From Thermasporomyces sp036564245 (lineage in GTDB: Bacteria; Actinomycetota; Actinomycetes; Propionibacteriales; Actinopolymorphaceae), in contig DATCKU010000110.1 of the NCBI GenBank assembly GCA_036564245.1, positions 1 through 64,000 of the forward strand: 64,000 nucleotides of DNA, read 5' to 3'. The position numbers and the translations under genes were made by a program. Below are positions 24,797 through 33,997 of this stretch, piece by piece. Numbering within the stretch: the first letter of the stretch is position 1; each line of letters opens with the position of its first letter. The notes beneath the pieces are model-generated. The model saw only the letters and a list, made by a program, of their open reading frames with translations. It was not told the origin of the DNA and ran no database searches.

Positions 24797-26518
24797 GTGG
24801 GCCAACTGACCAACCTCGCCGACCTCGTACGCAACTGCGCTGCAAGCGCTCCGGAGCGTACGGCACTGGTCTGCGGCGACCGACGGATCAGCTGGGGGGA
24901 GCTCGACAGGTCGGTCGACACTGCAGCCGCAGCATTGTCGGGCGCAGGACTCGTGGCCGGCTTCCGCGTCGGTCTCGCGCTGGGCAACTCGATCGAGTTC
25001 GTGACGGCCTACTTCGGTGCGCTTCGAGCCGGGCTGGTCGCTGTGCCCATCGATCCGGCGAGCAGCCCCGAGGAGGTCGCCCGACTGGTCTCGTTCGTGA
25101 GGGCCCGCGTCGTGCTTGCCGAACCGAGCAGCATCCGTGCCGTGCGCACGGCGATCCGTACGCGCGACGCCCAGACCGAGGCCGAGCCGACCTTGGTGGT
25201 ACCGGTCGGCGTGGATGCCGAGCCAGGCGAGCGTGCGTACGACGATTTGTTGGCCACCGCGCCGCGGGCTCCGGTGGTCTCCCCCGCCGACCCGGAGATG
25301 CTCGCCGTCCTGCTCTTCACGTCCGGGACCACCGGCGCGCCACGTGCCGTGATGCTGAGCCACCGCGCACTGCTCGCGAACGTCGAGCAGGTCAGCCGGA
25401 TCGAGCCGACTCCGGTGCAGCCTGACGACGTGGTGCTGGGCTTGATGCCGTTCAGTCACGTGTACGGGTTGAACGGCGTGCTCGGGTTGGTCGCGCGGCA
25501 GGGCGCCACCTTGGTGCTGGTCGACCGGTTCGACCCTTCCGGAACGCTCGACCTGATCGCGGCGGAAAAGGTCACGCACGTGCCTGTAGTTCCGCAGGTG
25601 CTCGCGAGCTGGACGAGACAGCCCAAGCTCGCCGAACGCCTGGCAAGCGTGCGGGTCCTGGTGTCCGGGGCTGCCCCACTGCCGCAGGCGGTGCGCGACG
25701 CAATCGAGCAGGCGACCCGGCTCACCGTGCACGAGGGATATGGACTGACCGAGGCAGCGCCGACGGTGACGAGCACGCTGTGCTCGCCCCGCTGGAGTGC
25801 CTCGGCCGAGGTCACGGGCAGGGCGACCGCCGCCGTCGGCGCAGCCGAACAGCGACCGGCGAGTGATTCCGGCGAGGCGACGACACACGCAGGCGCACGG
25901 CGTCCTGGGCACGGTTCGCCACCTGGCCGCACCATCAAGGCCGGGTCGGTCGGCGCGCCCGTGCCAGGTGTGGAGCTGCGGATCGTCGACGACACCGGGG
26001 CCGACGTGGAGCCCGGCGACCCCGGCGAGATCCTCGTGCGTGGCGACAACCTGTTCTCCGGCTACTGGCCGGACGGCCACGGTGCACCGGCTGAGAAAGG
26101 CTGGTTCGCCACGGGCGACGTCGGATACCTCGACCCCGACGGTGATCTCGTTCTTGTAGACCGGGTGCAGGAGCTGATCAGCGTGGCGGGGTTCAGCGTC
26201 TTCCCGCGCGAAGTGGAAGACGTCATCGTCGAGCTCGACGCCGTGGCGGAGGCGGCCGTCGTGGGTGTACCCGATCCACGGGGAGGCCGCACGATCAAGG
26301 CGTACGTCGTACCCCGCCTGGGTCACACACTCACCACCGAGATGGTGGTGGAGTACTGCGGGAAGCGGCTGGCGAGGTTCAAGCGCCCCGCAGAGGTGGA
26401 GATCGTGTCGGAGCTTCCTCGATCGGTGACCGGGACGGTGGCGAAAGCCAAGCTCCGCCAAGGCCCGAGCGAACCGTCGTCAGCAGACCGCGAAAGTGGA
26501 GGGTCGAGCCAAGCATGA
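24797..26518 (+). CDS. AMP-dependent fatty acyl-CoA ligase/synthetase
   Basis: ANL-family adenylating enzyme, 573 residues from GTG 24797 (GGGAG nine bases upstream). Motifs: the phosphate loop LLFTSGTTGAPRAVMLSHRAL, GYGLTEAAP, WFATGDVGYLDPDGDLVLVDR and the C-terminal hinge RVQELISVAGFSVFPREVE, with the catalytic lysine region VTGTVAKAKLR. An insertion of about 50 Gly/Ala/Arg-rich residues sits between TSTLCSPRWS and KAGSVGAPVPGVELR. The 4-bp overlap with the glutaredoxin-like gene indicates co-translation. Substrate is not evident. Confidence 0.88.
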   Translation: MGQLTNLADLVRNCAASAPERTALVCGDRRISWGELDRSVDTAAAALSGAGLVAGFRVGLALGNSIEFVTAYFGALRAGLVAVPIDPASSPEEVARLVSFVRARVVLAEPSSIRAVRTAIRTRDAQTEAEPTLVVPVGVDAEPGERAYDDLLATAPRAPVVSPADPEMLAVLLFTSGTTGAPRAVMLSHRALLANVEQVSRIEPTPVQPDDVVLGLMPFSHVYGLNGVLGLVARQGATLVLVDRFDPSGTLDLIAAEKVTHVPVVPQVLASWTRQPKLAERLASVRVLVSGAAPLPQAVRDAIEQATRLTVHEGYGLTEAAPTVTSTLCSPRWSASAEVTGRATAAVGAAEQRPASDSGEATTHAGARRPGHGSPPGRTIKAGSVGAPVPGVELRIVDDTGADVEPGDPGEILVRGDNLFSGYWPDGHGAPAEKGWFATGDVGYLDPDGDLVLVDRVQELISVAGFSVFPREVEDVIVELDAVAEAAVVGVPDPRGGRTIKAYVVPRLGHTLTTEMVVEYCGKRLARFKRPAEVEIVSELPRSVTGTVAKAKLRQGPSEPSSADRESGGSSQA

Positions 26519-26784
26519 CTGGGTCCGAGACCCCAGCCCGCGTCGTGCTCTACAGCAAGCCTGGCTGCCACCTCTGTGACGAGGCGCGGACGACGATTGC
26601 GGCCGTCTGCAGCGATCTCGGCGTGGCATGGACCGAGGTCGACATCACGTCGGACGAGGACCTCTACCGGAAGTGGTGGGAGCAGATCCCGGTGACGTTC
26701 GTCGACGGCAAGCAGCACGACTTCTGGCGGGTCGACGAGAAACGGCTCCGCGCAGCGCTCGCCGGATCGTCCCCTTCCCGTTGA
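26515..26784 (+). CDS. Glutaredoxin-like protein (DUF836 type)
   Basis: An 89-residue thioredoxin-fold protein. The redox site is CHLC at residues 18-21 (SKPGCHLCDEA), followed by VDITSDEDLYRKWWEQIPVTFVDGK, with the cis-proline in IPVTF. Length and the W-E-Q-I-P-V sequence match the small DUF836 proteins. Starts on the ATGA overlap with the acyl-CoA ligase gene and ends 5 bp before the convergent PH-domain gene. Confidence 0.88.
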   Translation: MTGSETPARVVLYSKPGCHLCDEARTTIAAVCSDLGVAWTEVDITSDEDLYRKWWEQIPVTFVDGKQHDFWRVDEKRLRAALAGSSPSR

Positions 26785-26789
26785 GGTGG

Positions 26790-28214
26790 TCAGTTCCCGG
26801 CCGGCTGCGGCCCGTCGGCCTGCGGAGGTCTCCGGGGCGGCTGGCTCATCCAGCGTTCCGGACCAGCCAGCTGCCGTGCCCGGCGTGAGCGCTCCGCCTG
26901 CTCCTCGGCGATCTGTCGGGCCTCGTCGCTCGAGCGGTGGACCGCCACCGCGTTCACCGGACCTGCGGGCGTGTCGACGTGGACGTTGGCGAGGCCCAGG
27001 CGTCGCTGCAGCGGGCCCTGCTTGATCCGTACGCTTTGCATCTTCGCGTGCGGCACCACCGCGGTCCGCCGGGTGAGCCAGCCGGCGTCGGTGACGAACA
27101 CCCGATCGTCCGCCCCGTGACGGAGGTACCGCCACCCGATCGGCCGCAGCCATCGTGCCGAGCGCGGCGCCCTCGTTCGTACGACGCTGTCGACGTCCAC
27201 GTCCGGCAGCACCCGTTGCAGCAAGGCGCGCGCGACCGGCCAGGGCGCCACCGGCAGCAAGGTGGACGACGTACGTACCTGGTCACCGTCCTTGGCCGCG
27301 TACCCCGCGACATCCACCGAGAGCTTCACCCACTGCTTCGGCCGCCAGAAGAGCTGCTGCTCGATCTCGACGCCCTGCACCCGGCCCGGTGGCACGGTTT
27401 GCGCCCAGGTATCGAGCATGCCTTTGCGGATTCGCAGACCATCGGGCGACTCGCTCACCGTGAACCCGAACTCGCTCACGAACTGCCGCCAGACGACACC
27501 GAGTCCGCCCAACGCCCACGGCACCAGGAACGCCACGCCGACGATCTCACCCAGCACGACAGAGACGCTCGCCACGACGACGAATCCGAGGGCGGCCGTG
27601 AGGAACGGCGCGCCGAGGATGGTCGCGGCGAGAAGCATGCCGGGCGTGACGCTCACCAGTTGGCGTTCCGGCGCTTCGGGCGTATCGGCAGCGAGCCCGG
27701 CGGCCCGGGCGAGCAGCTCGGCGCGGAGCCGATGGGCGTCCCGCTCGCTGAGGTAGGCAAGTGGTGCCTCGGTCTTGCCGCCCCCGGCGACCTCGAGTCG
27801 AAGCTCGGCGAGTCCGAGCAGACGAGCGAGCACCGGCCGCACGATGTCGACGGCCTGCAGGCGGTCGATCCGGATACGTCGGGAACGCCGGAACAGGAAG
27901 CCGCTCTCGATCCGCAGCTCAGCGGTCTCGCCCCGCCCCTCGATCCGATACTTCGTGAACCACCACGAGAAAAGACCCAGGACCAGCCCGAGCACCAAGG
28001 CGACACCGAGCTGGACGCCGAAGAGCACGAAGTCGAGCTCGCGGAGCGAGTCCTGACCCACGACGGCGATCGCGAGCGCGAAGTACTTCCACCCGTTGAG
28101 GATCGGCGTCGCCGGATGCAGTCGTCGCAGGGTCTCACCGGACGACTCGACGGTCGGCACGGGCTGCGTCGGGTCTGCCGAGCCGTTCTCGTCATTCACT
28201 GCTGGAACGCTCAC
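26790..28214 (-). CDS. PH-domain membrane protein (YdbT-like, bPH2/DUF304)
   Basis: A 474-residue protein with paired N-terminal membrane helices (about 40-90), another pair in the middle (about 195-245) and three bPH2-type repeats marked by the pattern YRIEGRGETAELRIESGFLFRRSRRIRIDRLQAVDIVRP, then VPPGRVQGVEIEQQLFWR and VVPHAKMQSVRIKQGPLQRRLGLANVHVDTPAG. Matches YdbT of Bacillus, of unknown function. The 4-bp overlap with the smaller PH gene suggests that they form a complex. Confidence 0.85.
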   Translation of the reverse strand: MSVPAVNDENGSADPTQPVPTVESSGETLRRLHPATPILNGWKYFALAIAVVGQDSLRELDFVLFGVQLGVALVLGLVLGLFSWWFTKYRIEGRGETAELRIESGFLFRRSRRIRIDRLQAVDIVRPVLARLLGLAELRLEVAGGGKTEAPLAYLSERDAHRLRAELLARAAGLAADTPEAPERQLVSVTPGMLLAATILGAPFLTAALGFVVVASVSVVLGEIVGVAFLVPWALGGLGVVWRQFVSEFGFTVSESPDGLRIRKGMLDTWAQTVPPGRVQGVEIEQQLFWRPKQWVKLSVDVAGYAAKDGDQVRTSSTLLPVAPWPVARALLQRVLPDVDVDSVVRTRAPRSARWLRPIGWRYLRHGADDRVFVTDAGWLTRRTAVVPHAKMQSVRIKQGPLQRRLGLANVHVDTPAGPVNAVAVHRSSDEARQIAEEQAERSRRARQLAGPERWMSQPPRRPPQADGPQPAGN

Positions 28215-28699
28215 AATCCCGCCGCCCGTGCCTCACCCAAGGCGGCGAGCCGGTCGCGCAGCCGTTCGGCCTCCTCCGGCGGCAATCCGGGGATCTCGGC
28301 GTCCGTCGCAGGTGTCGCGGTGTGCAGCTGCACCTTTGCGATGCCGAACTTTCGCTCCAGTGGACCCGCCGTCACGTCGACGTACTGCATCCTCCCGTAG
28401 GGCACGACCACCAGCGTCTTGAAAAGGACCCCGTGGGTGACCAGCAGGTCGTCGGCTCGCTCCGCGTACCCCCACGACTGCCAGTTCCGCCCGATGAGCC
28501 ACCATCCCCAGCAGAAGAGCGCGGCAACCGCGACCAGCACGAGACCAGCCAGCCACCAGCTGACCATGATCCCGGCCACGAGGATCCCCGCCAGGCCGCC
28601 CAGCCCGAGCCAGATGGCGAGCAGGGTGCGGCGAAGGTCGCGCAGCCTCGGCGACACCGCCTGCCAGCGGAGGCCCGGCGGTGCGAACAACGTGTCCAT
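28211..28699 (-). CDS. PH-domain membrane protein (YdbS-like, bPH2/DUF304)
   Basis: A 162-residue protein: two adjacent membrane helices (about 25-75) followed by one bPH2 domain (LLVTHGVLFKTLVVVPYGRMQYVDVTAGPLERKFGIAKVQLHTATP). This is the YdbS partner of the downstream YdbT-like protein, with which it overlaps by 4 bp. Divergent from the solitary nuoD gene. Confidence 0.87.
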   Translation of the reverse strand: MDTLFAPPGLRWQAVSPRLRDLRRTLLAIWLGLGGLAGILVAGIMVSWWLAGLVLVAVAALFCWGWWLIGRNWQSWGYAERADDLLVTHGVLFKTLVVVPYGRMQYVDVTAGPLERKFGIAKVQLHTATPATDAEIPGLPPEEAERLRDRLAALGEARAAGL

Positions 28700-28924
28700 G
28701 TCCCTGGAGGCTAGCCGGACGGCAGCAACCTGTCGTCTGGACCTCGCTCGAGCCGACGAACGAGGCCGGTCGCCGAGATCGCGGCGATCAAAGGCATGAC
28801 CTCGTGATCACGTCGTCCGGTACGACTGTCCTCGCGGCGCTTTCCGATCGTCGTCCACGTGCCTCGTGGACAGGGGCGGATGATCGAGCCGGCCGCCGAA
28901 CGGGCTGTGCGAGCATGGGGCCTC

Positions 28925-30112
28925 ATGAGGACCGAGCGGATCGCCAGCACCGGCCCGGGGTTCACCAGCCGAGCCGGCCAGGGCGTGGGCACCGAGCCGC
29001 CGACCGAGGACCTCGTGCTGAACCTGGGTCCGCAGCACCCGGCCTCTCACGGCGTGCTCCGCCTGCGCCTCACGCTGGAAGGCGAGCGCATCGTGGCCTG
29101 CGAACCGCTGGTCGGCTACCTGCACCGAGGGGCCGAGAAGCTGTTCGAGGTACGCGACTACCGCCAGATCATCATGCTGGCCAACCGGCACGACTGGCTG
29201 TCGGCGTTCTCCAGCGAGCTGGGCGTGGTGCTGGCGGTGGAACGCATGCTGGGCATGCAGGTGCCGGTCCGAGCCGTGTGGGCACGCACGCTCCTGGCCG
29301 AGATCAACCGGATCCTCAACCACCTGCTGTTCCTTGGTGCGTTCCCGCTCGACGCCGCCTCTCCGCCCGTCGTCCACACCTTCCGGGAGCGGGAGATGCT
29401 GCAGGCCGTGATGGAGGAGGTCTCCGGCGGCCGGATGCACTACATGTTCAACCGCGTGGGCGGCCTTGCAGAGGATCTTCCGGCCGGCTGGCTGGACCGG
29501 GCGTCCGCTGCCCTCTCAGCCGCACGCCGACGCCTTCCGCAGCTTGAGGACCTCGTCTTCGGCAACGAGGCATTCCAATCGCAGACCCGCGGGATCGGGG
29601 TGCTCTCTGCCGACCTCGTCCAGGCCTACGGCGTGTCGGGGCCCATTGCCCGCGCCAGCGGTGTCGACTTCGACCTGCGCCGTGACGAGCCGTACCTCGG
29701 CTACGGGGAGCTCTTCTGCCCCGGCGGGCCAGGCCGGGTCGTCACGCATTCGGACGGCGACTGCTATGCGCGGTTTTGCGTCCTTCGCGACCAGATCCAC
29801 GTCTCGCTCGACCTGGCCGAGGCGTGCATCGACCGGCTGCGGTCGCTGCCCCGCGGTCCGATCAACGTACGGCTGCCGAAGGTGCTCAAGGCGCCCGAGG
29901 GTGCGACGTACGTCTGGACGGAGAATCCGCTCGGCCTCAACGGCTACTACCTGGTCTCACGCGGCGAGAAGACACCCTGGCGGCTCAAGCTGCGATCGGC
30001 GTCGTTCAACAACATCGCGGTGCTGCCCGAGGTGGTGCAGGACTGCGCGGTGGCCGACCTGATGGCGATCCTGGGCTCGATGTTCTTCGTGGTAGGCGAC
30101 ATCGACAAGTGA
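28925..30112 (+). CDS. Solitary NADH-quinone oxidoreductase subunit D-like protein
   Basis: A 395-residue homologue of the 49-kDa/NuoD subunit. LNLGPQHPASHGVLRLRLTLEGE, CEPLVGYLHRGAEKLFE, ANRHDWLSAFSSELGVVLAVE, LNHLLFLGAFPLDA and the C-terminal DLMAILGSMFFVVGDIDK are conserved. ATG 28925 is preferred over 28859. None of the other nuo subunits lies nearby. A similar lone nuoD copy near folB/folK/ftsH is known in Streptomyces. Whether it enters complex I or acts alone is unknown. Confidence 0.88.
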   Translation: MRTERIASTGPGFTSRAGQGVGTEPPTEDLVLNLGPQHPASHGVLRLRLTLEGERIVACEPLVGYLHRGAEKLFEVRDYRQIIMLANRHDWLSAFSSELGVVLAVERMLGMQVPVRAVWARTLLAEINRILNHLLFLGAFPLDAASPPVVHTFREREMLQAVMEEVSGGRMHYMFNRVGGLAEDLPAGWLDRASAALSAARRRLPQLEDLVFGNEAFQSQTRGIGVLSADLVQAYGVSGPIARASGVDFDLRRDEPYLGYGELFCPGGPGRVVTHSDGDCYARFCVLRDQIHVSLDLAEACIDRLRSLPRGPINVRLPKVLKAPEGATYVWTENPLGLNGYYLVSRGEKTPWRLKLRSASFNNIAVLPEVVQDCAVADLMAILGSMFFVVGDIDK

Positions 30113-30253
30113 CTGCGGACCGGCGATGGCCGCGTCGGACGCCCGAGCCCGCCTCGCCGACCTCGCGCCGTCGACTACTTCGGAAGCTCGTGGACCTTGC
30201 CCAGCGCGCCCGACTGGACGAGCTCGCGAGGCGGGAGGAAGGGGCGACGCTCG

Positions 30254-31135
30254 TCACGCGCCCTTGCGGGCCGCTTTCGCTCGGGACTTGCGCGTCCGGG
30301 CCGGTTTCCCATGCGCCAGTGTGCCGGTCTGCATCGTGGATGGTGGCGTGTCGCACGGTGTCGAGCCGGCGTCAGGAGCCTCCTCACGTCGCGGGTGCTC
30401 CGCACCGGAATCGGCCTTGGCGGCTTCGCGCTTCCGCCTCTCCTCCGCCTCGATCCGGGCACGGATCTCCCAGGCGCTGAGGTCGACGACCGTCGGCTCC
30501 TCGCCACTTGCCCAGATGTCCTCGGCCTGCTCGGCATCGCGATCGTCCGATCCGGCTCTGGCGGCCGAGATGGGAATCGGCTTGGCCCCGTCGGACTCGG
30601 CAGCGTCGCCTGCTTCCTCACTCGGCTCGGGCGTGTGCTCAGCGACCGGCGCATCGACCTCACGAGCCACCGCAGCTGCCGGCTGGGCCTCGTCCGGCTT
30701 CGCTCCGGCCTCGACAGCGGGCACCGCGTCGGCCGGGCCAGCGTCCTGCGAGCCCTGGCGGACGAGGACCGGGTCGCTGCCTGCTGCCTCTCTAGTCGGC
30801 GCCGGCTCAGGTACCGCGTCGCTCAGGATGGTCTGTCGGGTCGGTGGCGCGGGCGGCCCGGCCATGAGCCGGAGGTGTTCTGCATACATGGCGGCGTATG
30901 CTCTGGCCTGCGCCACTCGCTCGGCGCCATGTGCTCGGCGGCTGCGGATCAGCTCCACGTCGAAGACCAGGGCCGCTACGATCCCGGCGCCGAGCGCCCC
31001 TACCGCGGCACCGGTGAGCAGACGGACGTCGCGTAGGTACGCGGCGGCGAACACCACAGCCGCTGCCAGCAACAGGATTGGCGTGGCCACCCAGCGGGCC
31101 AGGTGGCGGACACGATGATCGCCGCGACGTCCCAT
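30254..31135 (-). CDS. Two-helix membrane protein with long disordered tail
   Basis: A 293-residue protein. Two hydrophobic helices near the N-terminus (about 12-60: WVATPILLLAAAVVFAAAYL, GAAVGALGAGIVAALVF) precede VELIRSRRAHGAERVAQARAYAAMYAEHLR, a likely amphipathic helix. About 190 residues of Ala/Pro/Glu-rich disordered sequence then end in a strongly basic patch (ARTRKSRAKAARKGA). No family is recognised. It is downstream of the DUF3180 gene in the fol block, separated by 84 bp, and convergent with nuoD. Confidence 0.7.
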   Translation of the reverse strand: MGRRGDHRVRHLARWVATPILLLAAAVVFAAAYLRDVRLLTGAAVGALGAGIVAALVFDVELIRSRRAHGAERVAQARAYAAMYAEHLRLMAGPPAPPTRQTILSDAVPEPAPTREAAGSDPVLVRQGSQDAGPADAVPAVEAGAKPDEAQPAAAVAREVDAPVAEHTPEPSEEAGDAAESDGAKPIPISAARAGSDDRDAEQAEDIWASGEEPTVVDLSAWEIRARIEAEERRKREAAKADSGAEHPRREEAPDAGSTPCDTPPSTMQTGTLAHGKPARTRKSRAKAARKGA

Positions 31136-31219
31136 GCGCAGAGGCTACGGTTTCTTTGGGGCGTTTCGCTATACATCCCCATATATCCGGCGCGTCCGAT
31201 ACCTGCCGCGCTCGACTGA

Positions 31220-31798
31220 CTACCGTCCGAGACGACCTGCGGTGTTCACAGAGCGCACGGGCGCACGTTCTGCCGTCCGAGCGACGTCGAAGCGGTCGCC
31301 AGGACCTCTTTCCGCCTCGAAGTCGGCAGCCTCACCCTGGCCGTCGTCGGGCCGTTTGGGCACCCGGCAGGCGCGCTCGAGCAGGAGAGCTCCCACGACC
31401 ACGAGGATCGCCATGAACGCGGTGACGGCGGCACGGATCACCCGGTCGCGGGCGTCCGGGAACTCGGACTGGGGCACGAATCGCACGACGAAACCCGCAT
31501 AGACGCCGGCGACGAGCGCACCGACGAGCGCGCTCGCCTTGGCGAGCGCCAGCAGGCGTACCGCGGTCATGCTGTCCACCGAGCGCCGCTTGCGGTGCAA
31601 CCGGTCGTACATGTACCACGCACCGGCCAGCAACAACGCCGCGAAGAACCCCAAGCCACCCGCGGCCGACCAGGGTGCCCGGCCGACCATCGTCATTCCG
31701 GCGGCTTCCAGGACCGCGACGCCGCTCCACCCCAGCGCTCCGCCAAGAAGCAGCAGGACGACGAGCGATCCCCACTTGGTTGACTCGACAGGTCTCAT
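31220..31798 (-). CDS. DUF3180 membrane protein
   Basis: A 192-residue protein with four hydrophobic segments: LVVLLLLGGALGWSGVAVLE, APWSAAGGLGFFAALLLAGAW, ALAKASALVGALVAGVYAGF and AAVTAFMAILVVVGALLLERACR. The pattern and its position immediately after folK, with a 4-bp overlap, match the actinobacterial DUF3180 family. Function unknown. The last 45 residues are charged and probably disordered. Confidence 0.85.
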   Translation of the reverse strand: MRPVESTKWGSLVVLLLLGGALGWSGVAVLEAAGMTMVGRAPWSAAGGLGFFAALLLAGAWYMYDRLHRKRRSVDSMTAVRLLALAKASALVGALVAGVYAGFVVRFVPQSEFPDARDRVIRAAVTAFMAILVVVGALLLERACRVPKRPDDGQGEAADFEAERGPGDRFDVARTAERAPVRSVNTAGRLGR

Positions 31799-32361
31799 TC
31801 GATCTTGAGCTCGAGTCCGTCGACACGGGTGACCGTCGTGGTGTCCACCTGACGTACGAGATCGCCGACGCGGCCCTGACCGGGGATCACGCCGTCTCGG
31901 TCGACGGCCGCCCACGGCACCAGCACGAAGGCCCGCTCGTGTGCCCGCGGATGCGGCAGCACGAAGTCGTCCTCCTGAACCACTTTGTCCCCCACGACCA
32001 GCAGGTCGACGTCCAGCGTGCGAGGCGCTCCCGGCTCGGTGCGTACCCGGCCGAAGGCGTCCTCGATCGCAAGGACTCGTTCCAGCAACGTGCGGGCGTG
32101 CAAGGTCGAGTCGACGAGGACCACGGCGTTGAGGAAGTCGGGCGAGCCTTCCGGCGCGCCGACCGGCGCAGTCTCGTACACCGGCGAGACCGCCACCACC
32201 TCGACATCCGGGGTGTCGGCGAGCGCATTCAGCGCGCCTTGCAGGTTCGCCGCACGGTCACCCAGGTTGCTTCCCAAGGCGATGACGACACGGCGGATTG
32301 GTCGCAGGCCGCCGGTCAACGTGTCGGCGTCGATGATCCAGGGGTTCGGCGTCTCGGTCAC
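31795..32361 (-). CDS. folK: 2-amino-4-hydroxy-6-hydroxymethyldihydropteridine pyrophosphokinase
   Basis: HPPK transfers pyrophosphate from ATP to hydroxymethyl-dihydropterin in folate synthesis. Family strings: VIALGSNLGDRAANLQ, VSPVYETAPVG, FLNAVVLVDSTL, RTLDVDLLVVGDKV, LPHPRAHERAFVLVPWA. About 20 extra residues precede the usual start. It overlaps folB by 4 bp upstream and the DUF3180 gene by 4 bp downstream. Confidence 0.95.
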   Translation of the reverse strand: MTETPNPWIIDADTLTGGLRPIRRVVIALGSNLGDRAANLQGALNALADTPDVEVVAVSPVYETAPVGAPEGSPDFLNAVVLVDSTLHARTLLERVLAIEDAFGRVRTEPGAPRTLDVDLLVVGDKVVQEDDFVLPHPRAHERAFVLVPWAAVDRDGVIPGQGRVGDLVRQVDTTTVTRVDGLELKIE

Positions 32362-32720
32362 GTACGGCTCCGCTGAATGGTCACGGCGATGTCGTCGACC
32401 TCGGCGTCGACGGGCGCCTCGGGCTTGTGAACGGTCACCTCGACCTCCTGTACGGACGGGTGGTCGAGGCAGAGATCAGCGACACGCTGTGCCACCGTTT
32501 CAATGAGATCCACTGGATCTTTACGAACCGCGTCGACCACGTCCCGAGCCAGCCGGGAGTAGTCGACCGTCTGGGCGAGATCGTCAGTAGTGGCGGCGGG
32601 CCGAGTGTCGACGCCCAGGGCGACGTCGATCACGAATGGCTGGCCGCTGACACGCTCGTGCGGATGGACCCCGTGGTGCGCGTGCACTCGGAGCCCGCGA
32701 AGGGTGATCCGATCGACCAC
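32358..32720 (-). CDS. folB: Dihydroneopterin aldolase
   Basis: A 120-residue protein starting at GTG 32720 with GGAGGAGGG just upstream. The catalytic segment LRVHAHHGVHPHERVSGQPFVIDVAL and the C-terminal EVTVHKPEAPVDAEVDDIAVTI are characteristic. It cleaves dihydroneopterin to hydroxymethyl-dihydropterin. It sits between folP and folK. Confidence 0.95.
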   Translation of the reverse strand: MVDRITLRGLRVHAHHGVHPHERVSGQPFVIDVALGVDTRPAATTDDLAQTVDYSRLARDVVDAVRKDPVDLIETVAQRVADLCLDHPSVQEVEVTVHKPEAPVDAEVDDIAVTIQRSRT

Positions 32721-32979
32721 GGCGCCCTCCTCCCTGCATGCTGGCCCTGCGTGTTGGCCCGACAGTACCGGCGTCCCCATGTCGGACGAAAACCGGCAGG
32801 TCCTGATTCTTCCGTAGTCGGCGCGGATCGAGCGGTCTGGCGGCCGTTCGTTCCAACAGTGGTCACCCGGAAAAATCTCACCCGGCGTACCGGACCGCCA
32901 ACTCATCCGTACCGCGTACGCGAAGCTGGACGGCTGTCAGGCCGGGCCCCGCCCGGACACGGTCCGGGTGCGGAGCTCG

Positions 32980-33879
32980 TCACTCGGACAAGTCCTCGCG
33001 CCCCGATCCGCATTCCCGACCGAGCCTGGCGGCCACCTTGACGGCGTCCAGGGCAGGCCGTACGGCATGGGTTCGTATGCACCAGACACCGGCCATCGCC
33101 GCCAGCGCGGCCGTGGCGGTGCTGGCGTCGTCGCGCTCGTCGGGCGGCCGAGGCTGCGCCGTCAGGGGATCAGCGAGCAACGCGCCGAGAAAGCTCTTGC
33201 GTGATGCTCCGACCACCACCGGGTGCCCGAGGTCGGTCAGCCGGTCGAGCGCGGCGAGCAACGTCCAGTTGTGGTCGGCGGTCTTGGCGAAACCAAGACC
33301 CGGGTCGATCGCGATCCGCTCGGCCGGAATCCCGGCGGAGTGGGCCGCTCCCAGCCGGTCTCGCAGCTCGCCCACCACCTCTGTGACAACATCACGGTAG
33401 CGCGCCTTCTCCTGCATTGTCCGGGCATGACCGCGCCAATGCATGCAGATGTACGCCGGTCCAGCCTCGGCCACGAACGGCAACATGGCGGGATCGGCCA
33501 AGCCGCCCGACACGTCGTTCACCATGATCGCGCCGGCCTCGACGGCGGCACGTGCCACGTTGGCCCGCATCGTGTCCACCGAGATCAGCGCTCCGGCGGC
33601 CGCGAGCTCCGTGATCACGGGTATGACCCGGCGAAGCTCTTCCGCCTCCGACGGCCTGCTCGCACCCGGCCTGGTGGACTCACCACCGACGTCGATCAGG
33701 TCGGCGCCTTCGGCCAGCATCTTGCGACCGTGCGCGATGGCCCGATCCGGCTCGAACCAACGGCCGCCATCGGAGAACGAATCCGGGGTCACGTTGAGGA
33801 TGCCCATGACCAAGGCTCGTTCCGGCGTCGGCAGTCCCGCCACGTACCGGGCCGGCGCGCCCTTTCGTCCCTCGGTCAC
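32980..33879 (-). CDS. folP: Dihydropteroate synthase
   Basis: Couples pABA to the pterin pyrophosphate. The N-terminal signature ALVMGILNVTPDSFSDGG, LIDVGGESTRPGA, ISVDTMRANVARAA, MVNDVSGG and VGASRKSFLG are all present. GTG 33879 gives 299 residues; no strong ribosome-binding site is seen. It is separated from folB by 259 bp of GC-rich sequence. In Streptomyces it normally follows folE directly; here two plus-strand genes intervene. Confidence 0.93.
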   Translation of the reverse strand: MTEGRKGAPARYVAGLPTPERALVMGILNVTPDSFSDGGRWFEPDRAIAHGRKMLAEGADLIDVGGESTRPGASRPSEAEELRRVIPVITELAAAGALISVDTMRANVARAAVEAGAIMVNDVSGGLADPAMLPFVAEAGPAYICMHWRGHARTMQEKARYRDVVTEVVGELRDRLGAAHSAGIPAERIAIDPGLGFAKTADHNWTLLAALDRLTDLGHPVVVGASRKSFLGALLADPLTAQPRPPDERDDASTATAALAAMAGVWCIRTHAVRPALDAVKVAARLGRECGSGREDLSE

Positions 33880-33997
33880 CGCAACCCCACCACCACGTCG
33901 CCCGCGCACCTTGTCGTCTGTCCAATCATCCGGGTCATCTGACCGACGTCGGGCGCGAGGGCTTGACGTGGCCGTCGCACTTCGCGACGTTCGGCTA

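Noticed and set aside
24659..26461. 600-codon minus-strand frame opposite the acyl-CoA ligase gene
   Set aside because: Antisense artefact of high G+C codon bias; the plus-strand frame has all ANL-family motifs.
26937..28400. 487-codon plus-strand frame opposite the PH-domain genes
   Set aside because: Shadow of bPH2 genes, which show clear membrane helices and repeats on the minus strand.
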